A stretch of DNA of 6,607 nt from Chloroflexota bacterium (GTDB taxonomy: Bacteria; Chloroflexota; UBA6077; FW602-bin22; JACQUS01): contig JACQUS010000261.1 in assembly GCA_016210125.1 (NCBI GenBank), positions 1 through 6,607 on the forward strand. The letters are read 5' to 3'. This document shows positions 1-5,610 of the stretch, piece by piece. The translations under genes were made by a program, and so were the position numbers. Positions within the stretch are counted from its first letter, which is position 1, and each line of letters begins with the position of its first letter. The notes below the pieces were generated by a model. That model searched no databases. It was not told the origin of the DNA and was given only the letters and a program-made list of their open reading frames with translations.

Positions 1-924
1 CGACCCGAGGGTCGACTGAATGTAGACGTCCCGCCCTTTCCCGAACTCGATCTGGGCGAAGAACTCGAAGAACTCGGCCAGCTTGTCCACCATCACGGCG
101 ATGAAGCGCTCGCCCTTCTCCTTGCTCGCCAGGTGTGGGTCGCCCTGCACACCTCCGCGCGACGCCTCGGAGAACTTCTCCGACAGAAACACTTTCCCGG
201 CGCTGCCCGGGTGCTTGGCGGCGTCCCGCGCGAAGAACTTCGTGCCCTTCGGGGCCTCCATGTCCACCGGCGCGCGGCGCTCGGCCAGCATCTGCACGTT
301 GATCGATTCCTCGTCCGTGGCCCAGGAGACAGACGTCTCGAACTCCTCGGCGTGCTTGAGGAAGCCCTGCTCGAGCATGGCGCCCAGCTCCGGGCCAGCC
401 ACGAAGAACGGCGCGGTAACCGCCACGAGCGCGCCGGTACGATAGCGCACCTCACGTCCGACGAGCTGGGACGCGGTGGTGTTTTGGCCGTGCCCGGTGA
501 TCAGCGCGATGCGCCGAAAACCCGCGCGCGCGAAGCAGGTGCACACCTCGGTGAGCAGGCTGATGTACGTGTGCGACGAGATGCTGATCGTCCCCGGCAG
601 CTCGTCCTGCGCGTACTCTTCGTCGAAGTGCGCGACCGACCAGCCGTAGGGAATGAGCGGCGCGACGAGCACGCGTGCCCCGCGCTGGTTTGCCCGATGC
701 GCCGCCAGTGGGACCGTTGAGCGCACGTTGTTCGAGTCCATGTCGAGCGGGCCGTGCGGCCCGTGCTGCTCTGTCGAGCCGAGTGGCTGGGCGATGATGA
801 CCCGATCCTTGTCGGGCATCTCCTTCACGTCCAGCCACGAGAGGTTCTCGTAGAAGAGCTTCGCTGGGAGCTTCTCCGTCTGTCCGTCGGGCGCCACGAT
901 GATGCGCGGATAATCCCAGGCCAC
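1..924 (-). CDS. Creatininase-family amidohydrolase (partial, 3' end outside window)
   Basis: A GTG start at 924-922 opens a frame with no stop through to position 1, giving 308 residues that continue past the left edge. The start is chosen because a perfect AAGGAGG lies 6 nt upstream and a promoter fits just beyond. Creatininase-fold motifs appear in order: LGSTEQHGPHG (residues 48-58) followed by D61 and D63, matching the family's GS-x-EQHG-xH-LP-x-x-TD metal site (E52, H54, D63); a PGTIS motif (110-114); GHGQN (144-148, H145 metal ligand); HAEEFETS (191-198, E196); and GVQGDPHLASKEKG (258-271), like the usual GVxGDPxxAT-x-EKG. The family hydrolyses cyclic or linear amides (creatinine to creatine, formamide groups in other members) with two divalent metals in the cytoplasm. 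The true substrate is not evident. The protein is already longer than the usual 240-270 residues, so it has an extended C-terminus. GHGQN lacks the Glu of the GHYEN motif of true creatininases, so creatinine itself is an unlikely substrate. Family assignment is firm. Confidence 0.93.
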   Translation of the reverse strand, partial: MAWDYPRIIVAPDGQTEKLPAKLFYENLSWLDVKEMPDKDRVIIAQPLGSTEQHGPHGPLDMDSNNVRSTVPLAAHRANQRGARVLVAPLIPYGWSVAHFDEEYAQDELPGTISISSHTYISLLTEVCTCFARAGFRRIALITGHGQNTTASQLVGREVRYRTGALVAVTAPFFVAGPELGAMLEQGFLKHAEEFETSVSWATDEESINVQMLAERRAPVDMEAPKGTKFFARDAAKHPGSAGKVFLSEKFSEASRGGVQGDPHLASKEKGERFIAVMVDKLAEFFEFFAQIEFGKGRDVYIQSTLGS

Positions 925-930
925 AGCGCG

Positions 931-937
931 CCTCCTT
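931..937 (-). promoter_or_regulatory. Ribosome binding site deciding the GTG start of the creatininase-family gene
   Basis: Read on the minus strand, 937-931 is AAGGAGG, a full Shine-Dalgarno core, 6 nt before the GTG at 924-922. No in-frame ATG offers a comparable site and the downstream protein begins to match the family soon after, so GTG is the likely initiator. Confidence 0.85.
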
Positions 938-957
938 GATGTCTGACTGCGGGCCGC

Positions 958-986
958 ACTCTACCGGCCGGGCGTCGCGTTGCCAA
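958..986 (-). promoter_or_regulatory. Candidate sigma70-type promoter for the creatininase-family gene
   Basis: On the minus strand, TTGGCA (986-981, five of six matches to TTGACA) is followed by exactly 17 nt and then TAGAGT (963-958, four of six matches to TATAAT). Transcription would begin near 951, leaving a leader of about 27 nt that contains the AAGGAGG. The spacing and placement are good, but this is pattern matching on GC-rich DNA and is not proof of activity. Confidence 0.55.
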
Positions 987-993
987 GTGCGCG

Positions 994-1066
994 CGTCACC
1001 GCCAAGCTGTAGCCAGGGCTACCGCGGGCCGCGGCATGTGCCCGGCGCTACACGCACGCGGTGACG
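994..1066. repeat. Nested inverted repeat in the divergent intergenic region
   Basis: The outer arms CGTCACCGC (994-1002) and GCGGTGACG (1058-1066) are perfectly complementary over 9 bp. Symmetrical 5-nt internal loops follow, then a second perfect pair TGTAGC (1008-1013) with GCTACA (1047-1052), then GGGC (1016-1019) with GCCC (1040-1043). The centre contains CCGCGG twice. The result is a 73-nt imperfect cruciform or hairpin between the two divergent genes, starting 8 nt upstream of the -35 box of the minus-strand promoter. It may be an operator, a structured leader or a transcription insulator; the sequence does not say which. Confidence 0.5.
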
Positions 1067-1124
1067 AAGACACTTTCGCCTTCGCACGGTCGCCGCGTAA
1101 CGTGGGGTGGGCACGGAGGCGCAT

Positions 1125-1159
1125 CGCTGCCCGTCGGGTTATCCGCTGCCGGGCAGCGG
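1125..1159 (+). promoter_or_regulatory. Two competing hairpins just upstream of the SDR ribosome binding site
   Basis: CGCTGCCCG (1125-1133) is fully complementary to CGGGCAGCG (1150-1158), forming a 9-bp stem with a 16-nt loop. The right arm can instead take part in a local 7-bp hairpin, CCGCTGC (1143-1149) with GCAGCGG (1153-1159) around a CGG loop. The two folds exclude each other and end 10 nt before the GGAGGG at 1169. This could modulate translation or transcription of the SDR gene, or be chance structure in GC-rich DNA. Confidence 0.35.
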
Positions 1160-1168
1160 GCGGGCGCC

Positions 1169-1174
1169 GGAGGG
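1169..1174 (+). promoter_or_regulatory. Ribosome binding site deciding the SDR start
   Basis: GGAGGG lies 7 nt before the ATG at 1182. The frame stays open upstream to an alternative start at 1107, but that start has no such site and would add 25 residues without family resemblance before the Rossmann fold. Confidence 0.8.
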
Positions 1175-1181
1175 ACGGAGC

Positions 1182-1982
1182 ATGGCACCGCTGCTGGGCC
1201 GCGTGGCCATCGTGACGGGGGCGGCGCAGGGCATCGGCCGCGGCATCGCCCACTGCCTGGCGGGCGACGGCGCCGACGTCGTGCTGGCCGACCTGGCCCT
1301 CGACGGCGCCCGCGAGGGGGCAGAGCAGATCGAGCGCCTCGGGCGCAGCGCCCTCGCCGTGCGCTGTGACGTGTCGGATGCGCAGAGTGTCGCCGACCTC
1401 GTGCGGCGGACGGTCGAGCGTTTTGGGCACGTCGATATCCTCGTCAACAACGCCGGCATCAAGGGCGCGCCGGGCTGGCTGGACGAGGAGCGAACCCGCC
1501 CCGTGGACTGGGACGCGGCCTTTCAGGTTAACGTGAAGGCCCAGTTCCTATGTGCCGAGGCCGTCGCGCCGCACATGATCGCGCGGCGCTGGGGCAAGAT
1601 CGTCAACATCTCGTCCAGCTCCGGGCGCGAGCCGTCGCCATTCCACCCGCACTACCACGCGACGAAGGCGGCGGTCATTAGCTACACCCAGTGCCTCGCG
1701 CTCCAGCTTGCGCCATACGACATCAACGTGAACGCCATCTGCCCAGCGATGGTCTGGACGCCGATGGCCTACGAGACGCACCGCTGGCGGCGGGAGCGCG
1801 GCGGCGAGCCTGGCGACGACGCGCGGGAGGCGTTCGACGCGCGCATGCGGCGCCGCTGTCCACTGCAGCGCGAGACGACGCCGGAGGATATCGGCTGGGC
1901 CGTGTGTTTCCTCGTCTCGGAGCGCGCGCGCAACATCACCGGCCAGACGATCGACGTCGACGGCGGGGCCGTGATGCGATGA
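1182..1982 (+). CDS. Classical short-chain dehydrogenase/reductase (SDR)
   Basis: The 266-residue product is a full-length classical SDR, a cytoplasmic NAD(P)(H)-dependent oxidoreductase of the FabG/glucose-dehydrogenase type. The Rossmann glycine motif TGAAQGIG spans residues 12-19. An Asp ends strand beta-2 (LAD, D37), which in this family usually means NAD(H) rather than NADP(H). D63 (CDV) and NNAG (89-92) follow. The catalytic tetrad is complete: N117, S145 in NISSSSG, Y158 and K162 in YHATK. The C-terminus ends with the common ITGQTIDVDGG pattern (252-262). The loop after strand 6, normally PG, reads PA (188-189), and a long Arg-rich lid (about 196-230) covers the likely substrate site. 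The substrate is unknown; oxidation or reduction of a hydroxy or keto group in a catabolic route is inferred from the downstream receptor and hydrolase genes. The gap to the next gene is 84 nt with no clear terminator, so co-transcription is likely. Confidence 0.95.
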   Translation: MAPLLGRVAIVTGAAQGIGRGIAHCLAGDGADVVLADLALDGAREGAEQIERLGRSALAVRCDVSDAQSVADLVRRTVERFGHVDILVNNAGIKGAPGWLDEERTRPVDWDAAFQVNVKAQFLCAEAVAPHMIARRWGKIVNISSSSGREPSPFHPHYHATKAAVISYTQCLALQLAPYDINVNAICPAMVWTPMAYETHRWRRERGGEPGDDAREAFDARMRRRCPLQRETTPEDIGWAVCFLVSERARNITGQTIDVDGGAVMR

Positions 1983-2066
1983 GGCGTCGCTCGCGCAGAC
2001 ACATCGAACCGGTGGAACGGGTCTCGGTGTAGTAGAAATTGGGCGCCAATAGGCTGGAGGTGGGAG

Positions 2067-3242
2067 ATGCGCCGATCCGCCACGATGCTGGTCGCGATGG
2101 TTGGTGTGTTTGCGCTCATCGCCGTGGGCTGTAGCGCTCCGAGTCCGACGTCGCCGGCGCAGGCTCCCTCGCCGCCGCAGAAGGCGGCCGCGGCGCCGGC
2201 CGCGGCGCCGGCCCCGGCGGCCCCGGCTGCGGCGCCCGCGCCGGCGAAGCAGGAGCCCAAGCCGGCGGCCGCGCCCGCGCCGGCGAAGCAGGAGCCCAAG
2301 CCGGCGGCCGCGCCCGCGCCGCCGAAGACGCAGCGTTTGGTCTGGGCCTGCTGCCCGCTCACGTCGGCCTTCTACCCATACGCCGTCGCCGCGGCCAAGG
2401 TCATCAACGAAAACGCCCCAGGGGCGCAGATCACCGTCAGCGAGTCGCGCGGCGCCGTGGACGGGCTGAAGCTGCTCCAAAACCGGCAGGTGCACATCAT
2501 CAGCTCGCAGGCGCTGTTCGGCGCGGAGGCCTATCGTGGCCTGGCGCAGTTCAAAGATGCGCCGGTTACCGATCTGCGCGGGCTGTGGATGTACGACATG
2601 GGCGTCGTGGCCTACGTCGTGCGCGAGGACAGCGGTATCACGAGCGTTGCCGGGCTGCACGGGCGCGACTTCGCCGGCGGCACCGGCACGTACACGGACG
2701 TGCTGGCGCGCAACACGCTCGGCGCCGCCGGGATCGAGCCCAAGTGGTTCCGCGGCAGCCTGGCCGATGCGCTGGCAGCTTTCCGCGACCGGCGTATCTC
2801 CGGCTTCGCCAAGGCCGTGGGCGCGTCGTCGGCGGATGCCAACATCCTGGAGATGCAGACCGCGGGCAAGGTGCGTATCTTGGGCTGGACGCCGGACCTC
2901 ATCGATAAAGTGAAGAAGCAGTTCGATTACTACATCGAGGGCGATATTCCGGCGAACGTGTACAAGGATGCCGGAAACGACCGGCCCATTCGGACGTGGG
3001 CCGCGCCGCAGACGACGCTGGTGCTCAAAGATCTCGACGCCGAGCTGGCCTATAGCATCGTTAGGGCCGTCGATCGCATCAAGGAGCCGCAGGTCGCGGC
3101 GCTGAAGTCGGTCGGCGACTTCGATTTCGCCAAGCTGGGAGCCGAGATGTCGCCGTTGCCGGTGCACGCGGGCACGCTCAAGTACCTCCGCGAGCGCGGC
3201 TTGCCGCTGCGGCCGGCCATCGTGCCACCGGAGGGCCGGTAG
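2067..3242 (+). CDS. TAXI-family TRAP transporter solute-binding lipoprotein
   Basis: The 391-residue product starts at an ATG 5 nt after GGAGGT. A lipoprotein signal peptide (Arg-Arg at 2-3, hydrophobic 7-20, lipobox AVGC, lipidated Cys22) is followed by a Pro/Ala/Lys tether (23-88) with a 13-residue tandem repeat. The binding domain begins near residue 89 and resembles TAXI receptors: TSAFYPYAVAAA (99-110, like the family's GxxYPxG region), SESRGAVDGLKLLQNRQVHI (125-144), GGTGTYTDVLARNTLGAAGI (204-223) and a C-terminal lobe with the usual alternating segments. TAXI receptors capture organic anions, including dicarboxylates and amino acids, for a fused TRAP membrane permease. No permease gene is in the window, so this is an orphan receptor that may serve a distant permease or act in sensing. 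Unusual is Cys95-Cys96 where relatives commonly have a glycine-rich stretch. The stop overlaps the start of the next gene, implying translational coupling with the amidohydrolase. Confidence 0.88.
   Translation: MRRSATMLVAMVGVFALIAVGCSAPSPTSPAQAPSPPQKAAAAPAAAPAPAAPAAAPAPAKQEPKPAAAPAPAKQEPKPAAAPAPPKTQRLVWACCPLTSAFYPYAVAAAKVINENAPGAQITVSESRGAVDGLKLLQNRQVHIISSQALFGAEAYRGLAQFKDAPVTDLRGLWMYDMGVVAYVVREDSGITSVAGLHGRDFAGGTGTYTDVLARNTLGAAGIEPKWFRGSLADALAAFRDRRISGFAKAVGASSADANILEMQTAGKVRILGWTPDLIDKVKKQFDYYIEGDIPANVYKDAGNDRPIRTWAAPQTTLVLKDLDAELAYSIVRAVDRIKEPQVAALKSVGDFDFAKLGAEMSPLPVHAGTLKYLRERGLPLRPAIVPPEGR
2232..2321 (+). repeat. 39-bp in-frame tandem repeat in the lipoprotein tether
   Basis: About 2.3 near-perfect copies of a 39-bp unit (the second copy begins 39 nt after the first, for example at 2241 and 2280) encode PAAAPAPAKQEPK repeats. 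The period is a multiple of three, so copy-number change would lengthen or shorten the tether without breaking the frame. It is flanked by further GCN/CCN-rich sequence from about 2178. Confidence 0.9.
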
Positions 3243-3244
3243 TG
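3230..3244 (+). promoter_or_regulatory. Ribosome binding site and TAGTG stop-start overlap
   Basis: GGAGGG (3230-3235) lies inside the end of the TAXI receptor gene, 6 nt before a GTG (3242-3244) whose first G is the last base of the TAG stop (3240-3242). The arrangement favours termination-reinitiation and so roughly matched synthesis of the two proteins. It also fixes the amidohydrolase start as GTG. Confidence 0.8.
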
Positions 3245-4102
3245 GAGATCATCGACCTCCGCGGCCGTCCGCCGACCAAGGAGTACCTCGCGTACTTCAA
3301 TCCCGAGCGCATGCTCTGGATGGCCGGTCGCGTCGGTGCGAAGGGTCTTCCGCCGTCCTACGTCCAGCAGTCGCTCGACCTCTTTTTCCGTGAAATGGAC
3401 GAGGCGGGGATTACGACGACCGTGGCGCTCGGACGCAACAGCCCGGCGGTGACCATAGGTGACAGCGTGTTCCCGCCGGGCATCATCCCTAACGAGCACA
3501 TCGCCGACCTCCAGCGCCGCTATCCGGGTCGTATCGTCGGCTTCGCGGGCATCGACGTCTCGGGCACGCTGCACAATGCCGTCGCCGAGACCGAGCGCTC
3601 CATCGAGGAGCTCGGGCTGGGAGGCGTCTTCATCGAGCCGGGACGCACCGGCGGTGTCCCGAGCGATCGCCGCTGTTACCCCGTGTACGAGACGTGCGCG
3701 GCGCTCGACGTGCCGGTGATGATCATGTCCGGCCCTTTCGCAGGGCCAACCATCGAGGCGACGCAGCCGTGGCACGTCGACCAGGTGGCCAACGATTTCC
3801 CCCGCCTGACGCTCGTTTGCGGCCACGGGTGCTGGCCCTTCGTCAACGAGATCATCGCCGTCGCCTTCAAGCACGCCAACGTCTATGTGTCGCCCGATTT
3901 GTACATGTTCGTGCCCGGCGCCGAGGCCTACGTTCGTGCAGCCAACACGTTCCTCCAGGACCAGTTCATGTTCGGGACGGGCTATCCCGCTCGGCCGCTA
4001 AAGCAGACGGTCGACGATTTCCTGGCGCTCGGCTTCGGACCGGCGGTGCTCGCCAAGATCCTGTATGGCAACGCCGCGCGGCTGCTGCGCGTCGCCACCT
4101 AG
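3242..4102 (+). CDS. Amidohydrolase-family (Amidohydro_2-like) protein with degenerate metal site
   Basis: The 286-residue product starts at GTG and has the TIM-barrel plan of the Amidohydro_2 group (2-pyrone-4,6-dicarboxylate lactonase, ACMSD and gamma-resorcylate decarboxylase relatives). Visible family blocks are IDLRGRPP (4-11), GRIVGFAGIDV (97-106), GLGGVFIEPG (125-134), the mid-barrel strand VPVMIMSG (157-164), FPRLTLVCGHGCWPFVNE (186-203), NVYVSPDLYMF (213-223) and DQFMFGTGYP (240-249). Canonical members carry H-x-H after the first strand, a His in the mid-barrel strand, a second His and an Asp in FG(S/T)DYP. Here the first motif is R7-G8-R9, the mid-barrel position is Ser163-Gly164, and the Asp is Gly247. 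Only H195 and E203 of the usual set remain. A metal-independent or very different activity, or a non-enzymatic role, is therefore possible. Tight coupling to the TAXI receptor suggests action on, or binding of, the transported compound; this is inference. Cytoplasmic, with no signal peptide. Confidence 0.82.
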   Translation: MEIIDLRGRPPTKEYLAYFNPERMLWMAGRVGAKGLPPSYVQQSLDLFFREMDEAGITTTVALGRNSPAVTIGDSVFPPGIIPNEHIADLQRRYPGRIVGFAGIDVSGTLHNAVAETERSIEELGLGGVFIEPGRTGGVPSDRRCYPVYETCAALDVPVMIMSGPFAGPTIEATQPWHVDQVANDFPRLTLVCGHGCWPFVNEIIAVAFKHANVYVSPDLYMFVPGAEAYVRAANTFLQDQFMFGTGYPARPLKQTVDDFLALGFGPAVLAKILYGNAARLLRVAT

Positions 4103-4106
4103 CGCC

Positions 4107-5327
4107 GTGCCTATCCTGGCCCTTCTGGCACAGTCGCTCACCGCCGCGCGCAATCGCGAGTTCCGCTTCCTCTGGCTCGCGAACACCCTGAACAGCTTTG
4201 CCCGCTGGTTCGAGATTGCCGTACTGTCGTGGCTCGTGCTGGACCTCACCGGCTCGCCGTGGGAGGTGGCCGTCGTCGGCTTCTGGCGCTATGTGCCGCT
4301 GCTGCCGATCGGCCCTGTCGGGGGGTTCCTCGCGGATCGCGTCGACCGCCGCCGGCTGGCCTCGCTGACGCAGTTGGCGAGCGCGGGCATCGTGCTCGCA
4401 GTTGCCGTCCTGCTGCTGGACGGGCAGATCACTCTCTGGCACCTCGTCGTGAGCAGCGTGTGCCTGGGGCTGCTGGTCGCGGTGGACTTTCCGTGTCGCC
4501 GCGCACTCGTCCCGGACATCGTCGCTCGCCGGGAGATGGTCAACGCAACGGCGCTGGAGTCCGCCAGCGATACGCTGAGCCGTATTCTCGGCCCGCTGCT
4601 GGGCGGCGCGTTCATCGTGCTGCTCGGCGTCGGCGGGTGCTACGTCGTGCTGGCGCTGGCGTACGCCGCGGCCGGACTGGCGGTGCTGGGTCTGTCGCCG
4701 GTGCCGCCGACACGCCAGACCAGCGTGCGCCGCGGGCTGGAGAGCCTGCTCGAGAGCGTACGCTACACGCGGCGGCGTCCCGACATCTCCGTGGCGCTGA
4801 GCGCGGCGCTGCTGGCGAACTTCCTGGCGTTCCCATGCTTGCAGCTTATGCCGGTCTTCGCGCGCGACAATCTGCAGCTTGATGCTGCACGCTACGGGAC
4901 GCTCGGCGCAAGCATCGGTCTCGGAGCGCTCGTCAGCTCGCTGGCCATGGCGGCGCAGGCTCAGCGCTGGCGACCGGAGCCGACGTATCTCGTCGGCAAC
5001 GCGCTGATGGGCCTCGGCCTGGTGCCCTTCGCGCTGACGACGAGCTACGCGGTGGCGGTGCTGAGCTTGTCCGTCGTCGGGTTCGGCCTAGGGCTGTACG
5101 CCAGCCTCTACGCCACGGTGATCCTGCTGCGGGCCGAGGTCGAGCTGCGCGGCCGTCTCATGGGGCTGCTCGTCGTGGCAGTCGGGATCTGGCCCGTGGG
5201 CGTTCTGGTGCTCGGCGCCTTGACGCAGTCGCTGGGCGCTCCGCTGGCCCTCAGTGCTTCGGCCGTCGTGTTCCTCCTGGCACTCGCCGCCCTGGCGGCG
5301 CGCTATCGGACGTTCTATCAGCCGTAG
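4107..5327 (+). CDS. MFS transporter, MFS_3 / EntS-like exporter
   Basis: From GTG 4107 the product has 406 residues and about twelve hydrophobic segments, at roughly 22-48, 53-75, 84-104, 108-128, 155-177, 178-197, 228-250, 264-284, 293-311, 315-340, 351-372 and 376-397. The start LTAARNREFRFLWLAN and the loop-2 motif GGFLADRVDRRR (72-83, D77 and R78) are typical of the major facilitator superfamily. The segment RRALVPDIVARREMVNATAL (131-150) with GPLLGG (162-167) is characteristic of the MFS_3 group, which includes the enterobactin exporter EntS. The substrate is unknown; proton-driven efflux across the inner membrane is inferred. No strong ribosome binding site precedes GTG 4107. It lies 4 nt after the amidohydrolase stop, which suits reinitiation. 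An in-frame ATG at 4065, inside the upstream gene, is the alternative and would add 14 non-conserved residues, also without a good ribosome binding site. Confidence 0.9.
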   Translation: MPILALLAQSLTAARNREFRFLWLANTLNSFARWFEIAVLSWLVLDLTGSPWEVAVVGFWRYVPLLPIGPVGGFLADRVDRRRLASLTQLASAGIVLAVAVLLLDGQITLWHLVVSSVCLGLLVAVDFPCRRALVPDIVARREMVNATALESASDTLSRILGPLLGGAFIVLLGVGGCYVVLALAYAAAGLAVLGLSPVPPTRQTSVRRGLESLLESVRYTRRRPDISVALSAALLANFLAFPCLQLMPVFARDNLQLDAARYGTLGASIGLGALVSSLAMAAQAQRWRPEPTYLVGNALMGLGLVPFALTTSYAVAVLSLSVVGFGLGLYASLYATVILLRAEVELRGRLMGLLVVAVGIWPVGVLVLGALTQSLGAPLALSASAVVFLLALAALAARYRTFYQP

Positions 5328-5331
5328 AGGA

Positions 5332-5362
5332 GCAGAGCGCCGGCCGACGGCCCGCGCTCTGC
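5332..5362 (+). repeat. Upstream alternative hairpin (possible anti-terminator arm)
   Basis: GCAGAGCGC (5332-5340) is perfectly complementary to GCGCTCTGC (5354-5362), forming a 9-bp stem around a 13-nt loop. Its right arm overlaps the left arm of the next hairpin (5356-5368), so only one of the two can form at a time. It begins 5 nt after the MFS stop codon. Confidence 0.5.
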
Positions 5363-5388
5363 CCTGCGGCGACGGCGCAGGGCAGAGC
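5356..5388 (+). terminator. Terminator-like hairpin after the MFS gene
   Basis: The arm GCTCTGCCCTGC (5356-5367) pairs perfectly with GCAGGGCAGAGC (5377-5388). One more G-C pair (5368/5376) makes a 13-bp stem with a 7-nt loop. It lies 28 nt past the MFS stop, a sensible place to end the upstream operon. No U-tract follows (only a short CCCTTT about 10 nt later), so intrinsic termination would be atypical; it may instead protect the 3' end or act with Rho. Confidence 0.5.
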
Positions 5389-5430
5389 CCTCCATACCCT
5401 TTCGTCAGGATCGCTTGCTCGTTGCGGTGG

Positions 5431-5460
5431 CCCCACCCCACCCCACCGAGAAGAACCCCC
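5431..5460 (-). other. C-rich tandem tract, G-quadruplex-capable on the minus strand
   Basis: CCCCA is repeated three times in tandem (5431-5445) and CCCCC follows at 5456-5460. On the minus strand this reads as four runs of at least four G: GGGGG, then GGGGTGGGGTGGGG after an 11-nt spacer. It fits a G-quadruplex pattern with two 1-nt loops and one long loop; formation in the cell is not shown. Confidence 0.4.
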
Positions 5461-5484
5461 AGAGGGGGCAAAGCCCCCTCTGGA
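5458..5484. repeat. Perfect 11-bp hairpin with AAA loop
   Basis: CCAGAGGGGGC (5459-5469) and GCCCCCTCTGG (5473-5483) are exact inverted complements separated only by AAA. No T-run follows on the plus strand; on the minus strand a TTCTTCTC stretch follows after GGGGG. The stem resembles compact GC-rich palindromes found dispersed in intergenic DNA of high-GC bacteria. A transcription end, a dispersed repeat, or both are possible. Only one copy is in this window. Confidence 0.55.
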
Positions 5485-5579
5485 CTCCCCCTGATCCCAT
5501 CTCAAGAGCAGGTCTTCGCGGCAAGGTGGTATCCAGCCCGCCCAGCTCCTCTCCGTCACGAGTCCGAGGGTGAGCAAGG

Positions 5580-5610
5580 TTACCGAACAAGCGGCCGCCG
5601 GCGGTATGAT
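5580..5610 (+). promoter_or_regulatory. Candidate promoter for ccdA
   Basis: TATGAT (5605-5610) matches five of six bases of the -10 consensus. The best -35 is TTACCG (5580-5585), three of six matches, at a long 19-nt spacing. Transcription would start near 5617, giving a leader of about 75 nt that contains the hairpin around 5642-5661. The weak -35 makes this tentative. Confidence 0.35.

Noticed and set aside
133..720. 195-codon plus-strand frame at the left edge
   Set aside because: It is antisense to the creatininase-family gene, whose catalytic motifs are all present; the plus-strand translation is Arg-rich and unrecognisable.
1075..1103. Possible plus-strand promoter for the SDR (TTCGCC, 17 nt, TAACGT)
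   Set aside because: Each box matches the consensus at only about three of six positions, no better than chance in this DNA.
1107..1181. N-terminal extension of the SDR from the ATG at 1107
   Set aside because: No ribosome binding site precedes it, and the added 25 residues are unlike SDR N-termini; GGAGGG before 1182 favours the shorter form.
1548..3167. 539-codon open frame on the minus strand opposite the SDR and TAXI genes
   Set aside because: The translation is Arg/His/Gly-rich low complexity with no family motifs, and it lies antisense to two clearly recognisable genes. Long antisense frames are expected in DNA with GC-rich third positions.
3050..3874. 274-codon minus-strand frame opposite the amidohydrolase gene
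   Set aside because: No domain is recognisable, composition is typical of a shadow frame, and the opposite strand encodes a well-supported protein.
4065..4106. Earlier ATG start for the MFS gene
   Set aside because: It would overlap the amidohydrolase gene by 38 nt, has no clear ribosome binding site, and adds residues unlike transporter N-termini. It is kept only as an alternative.
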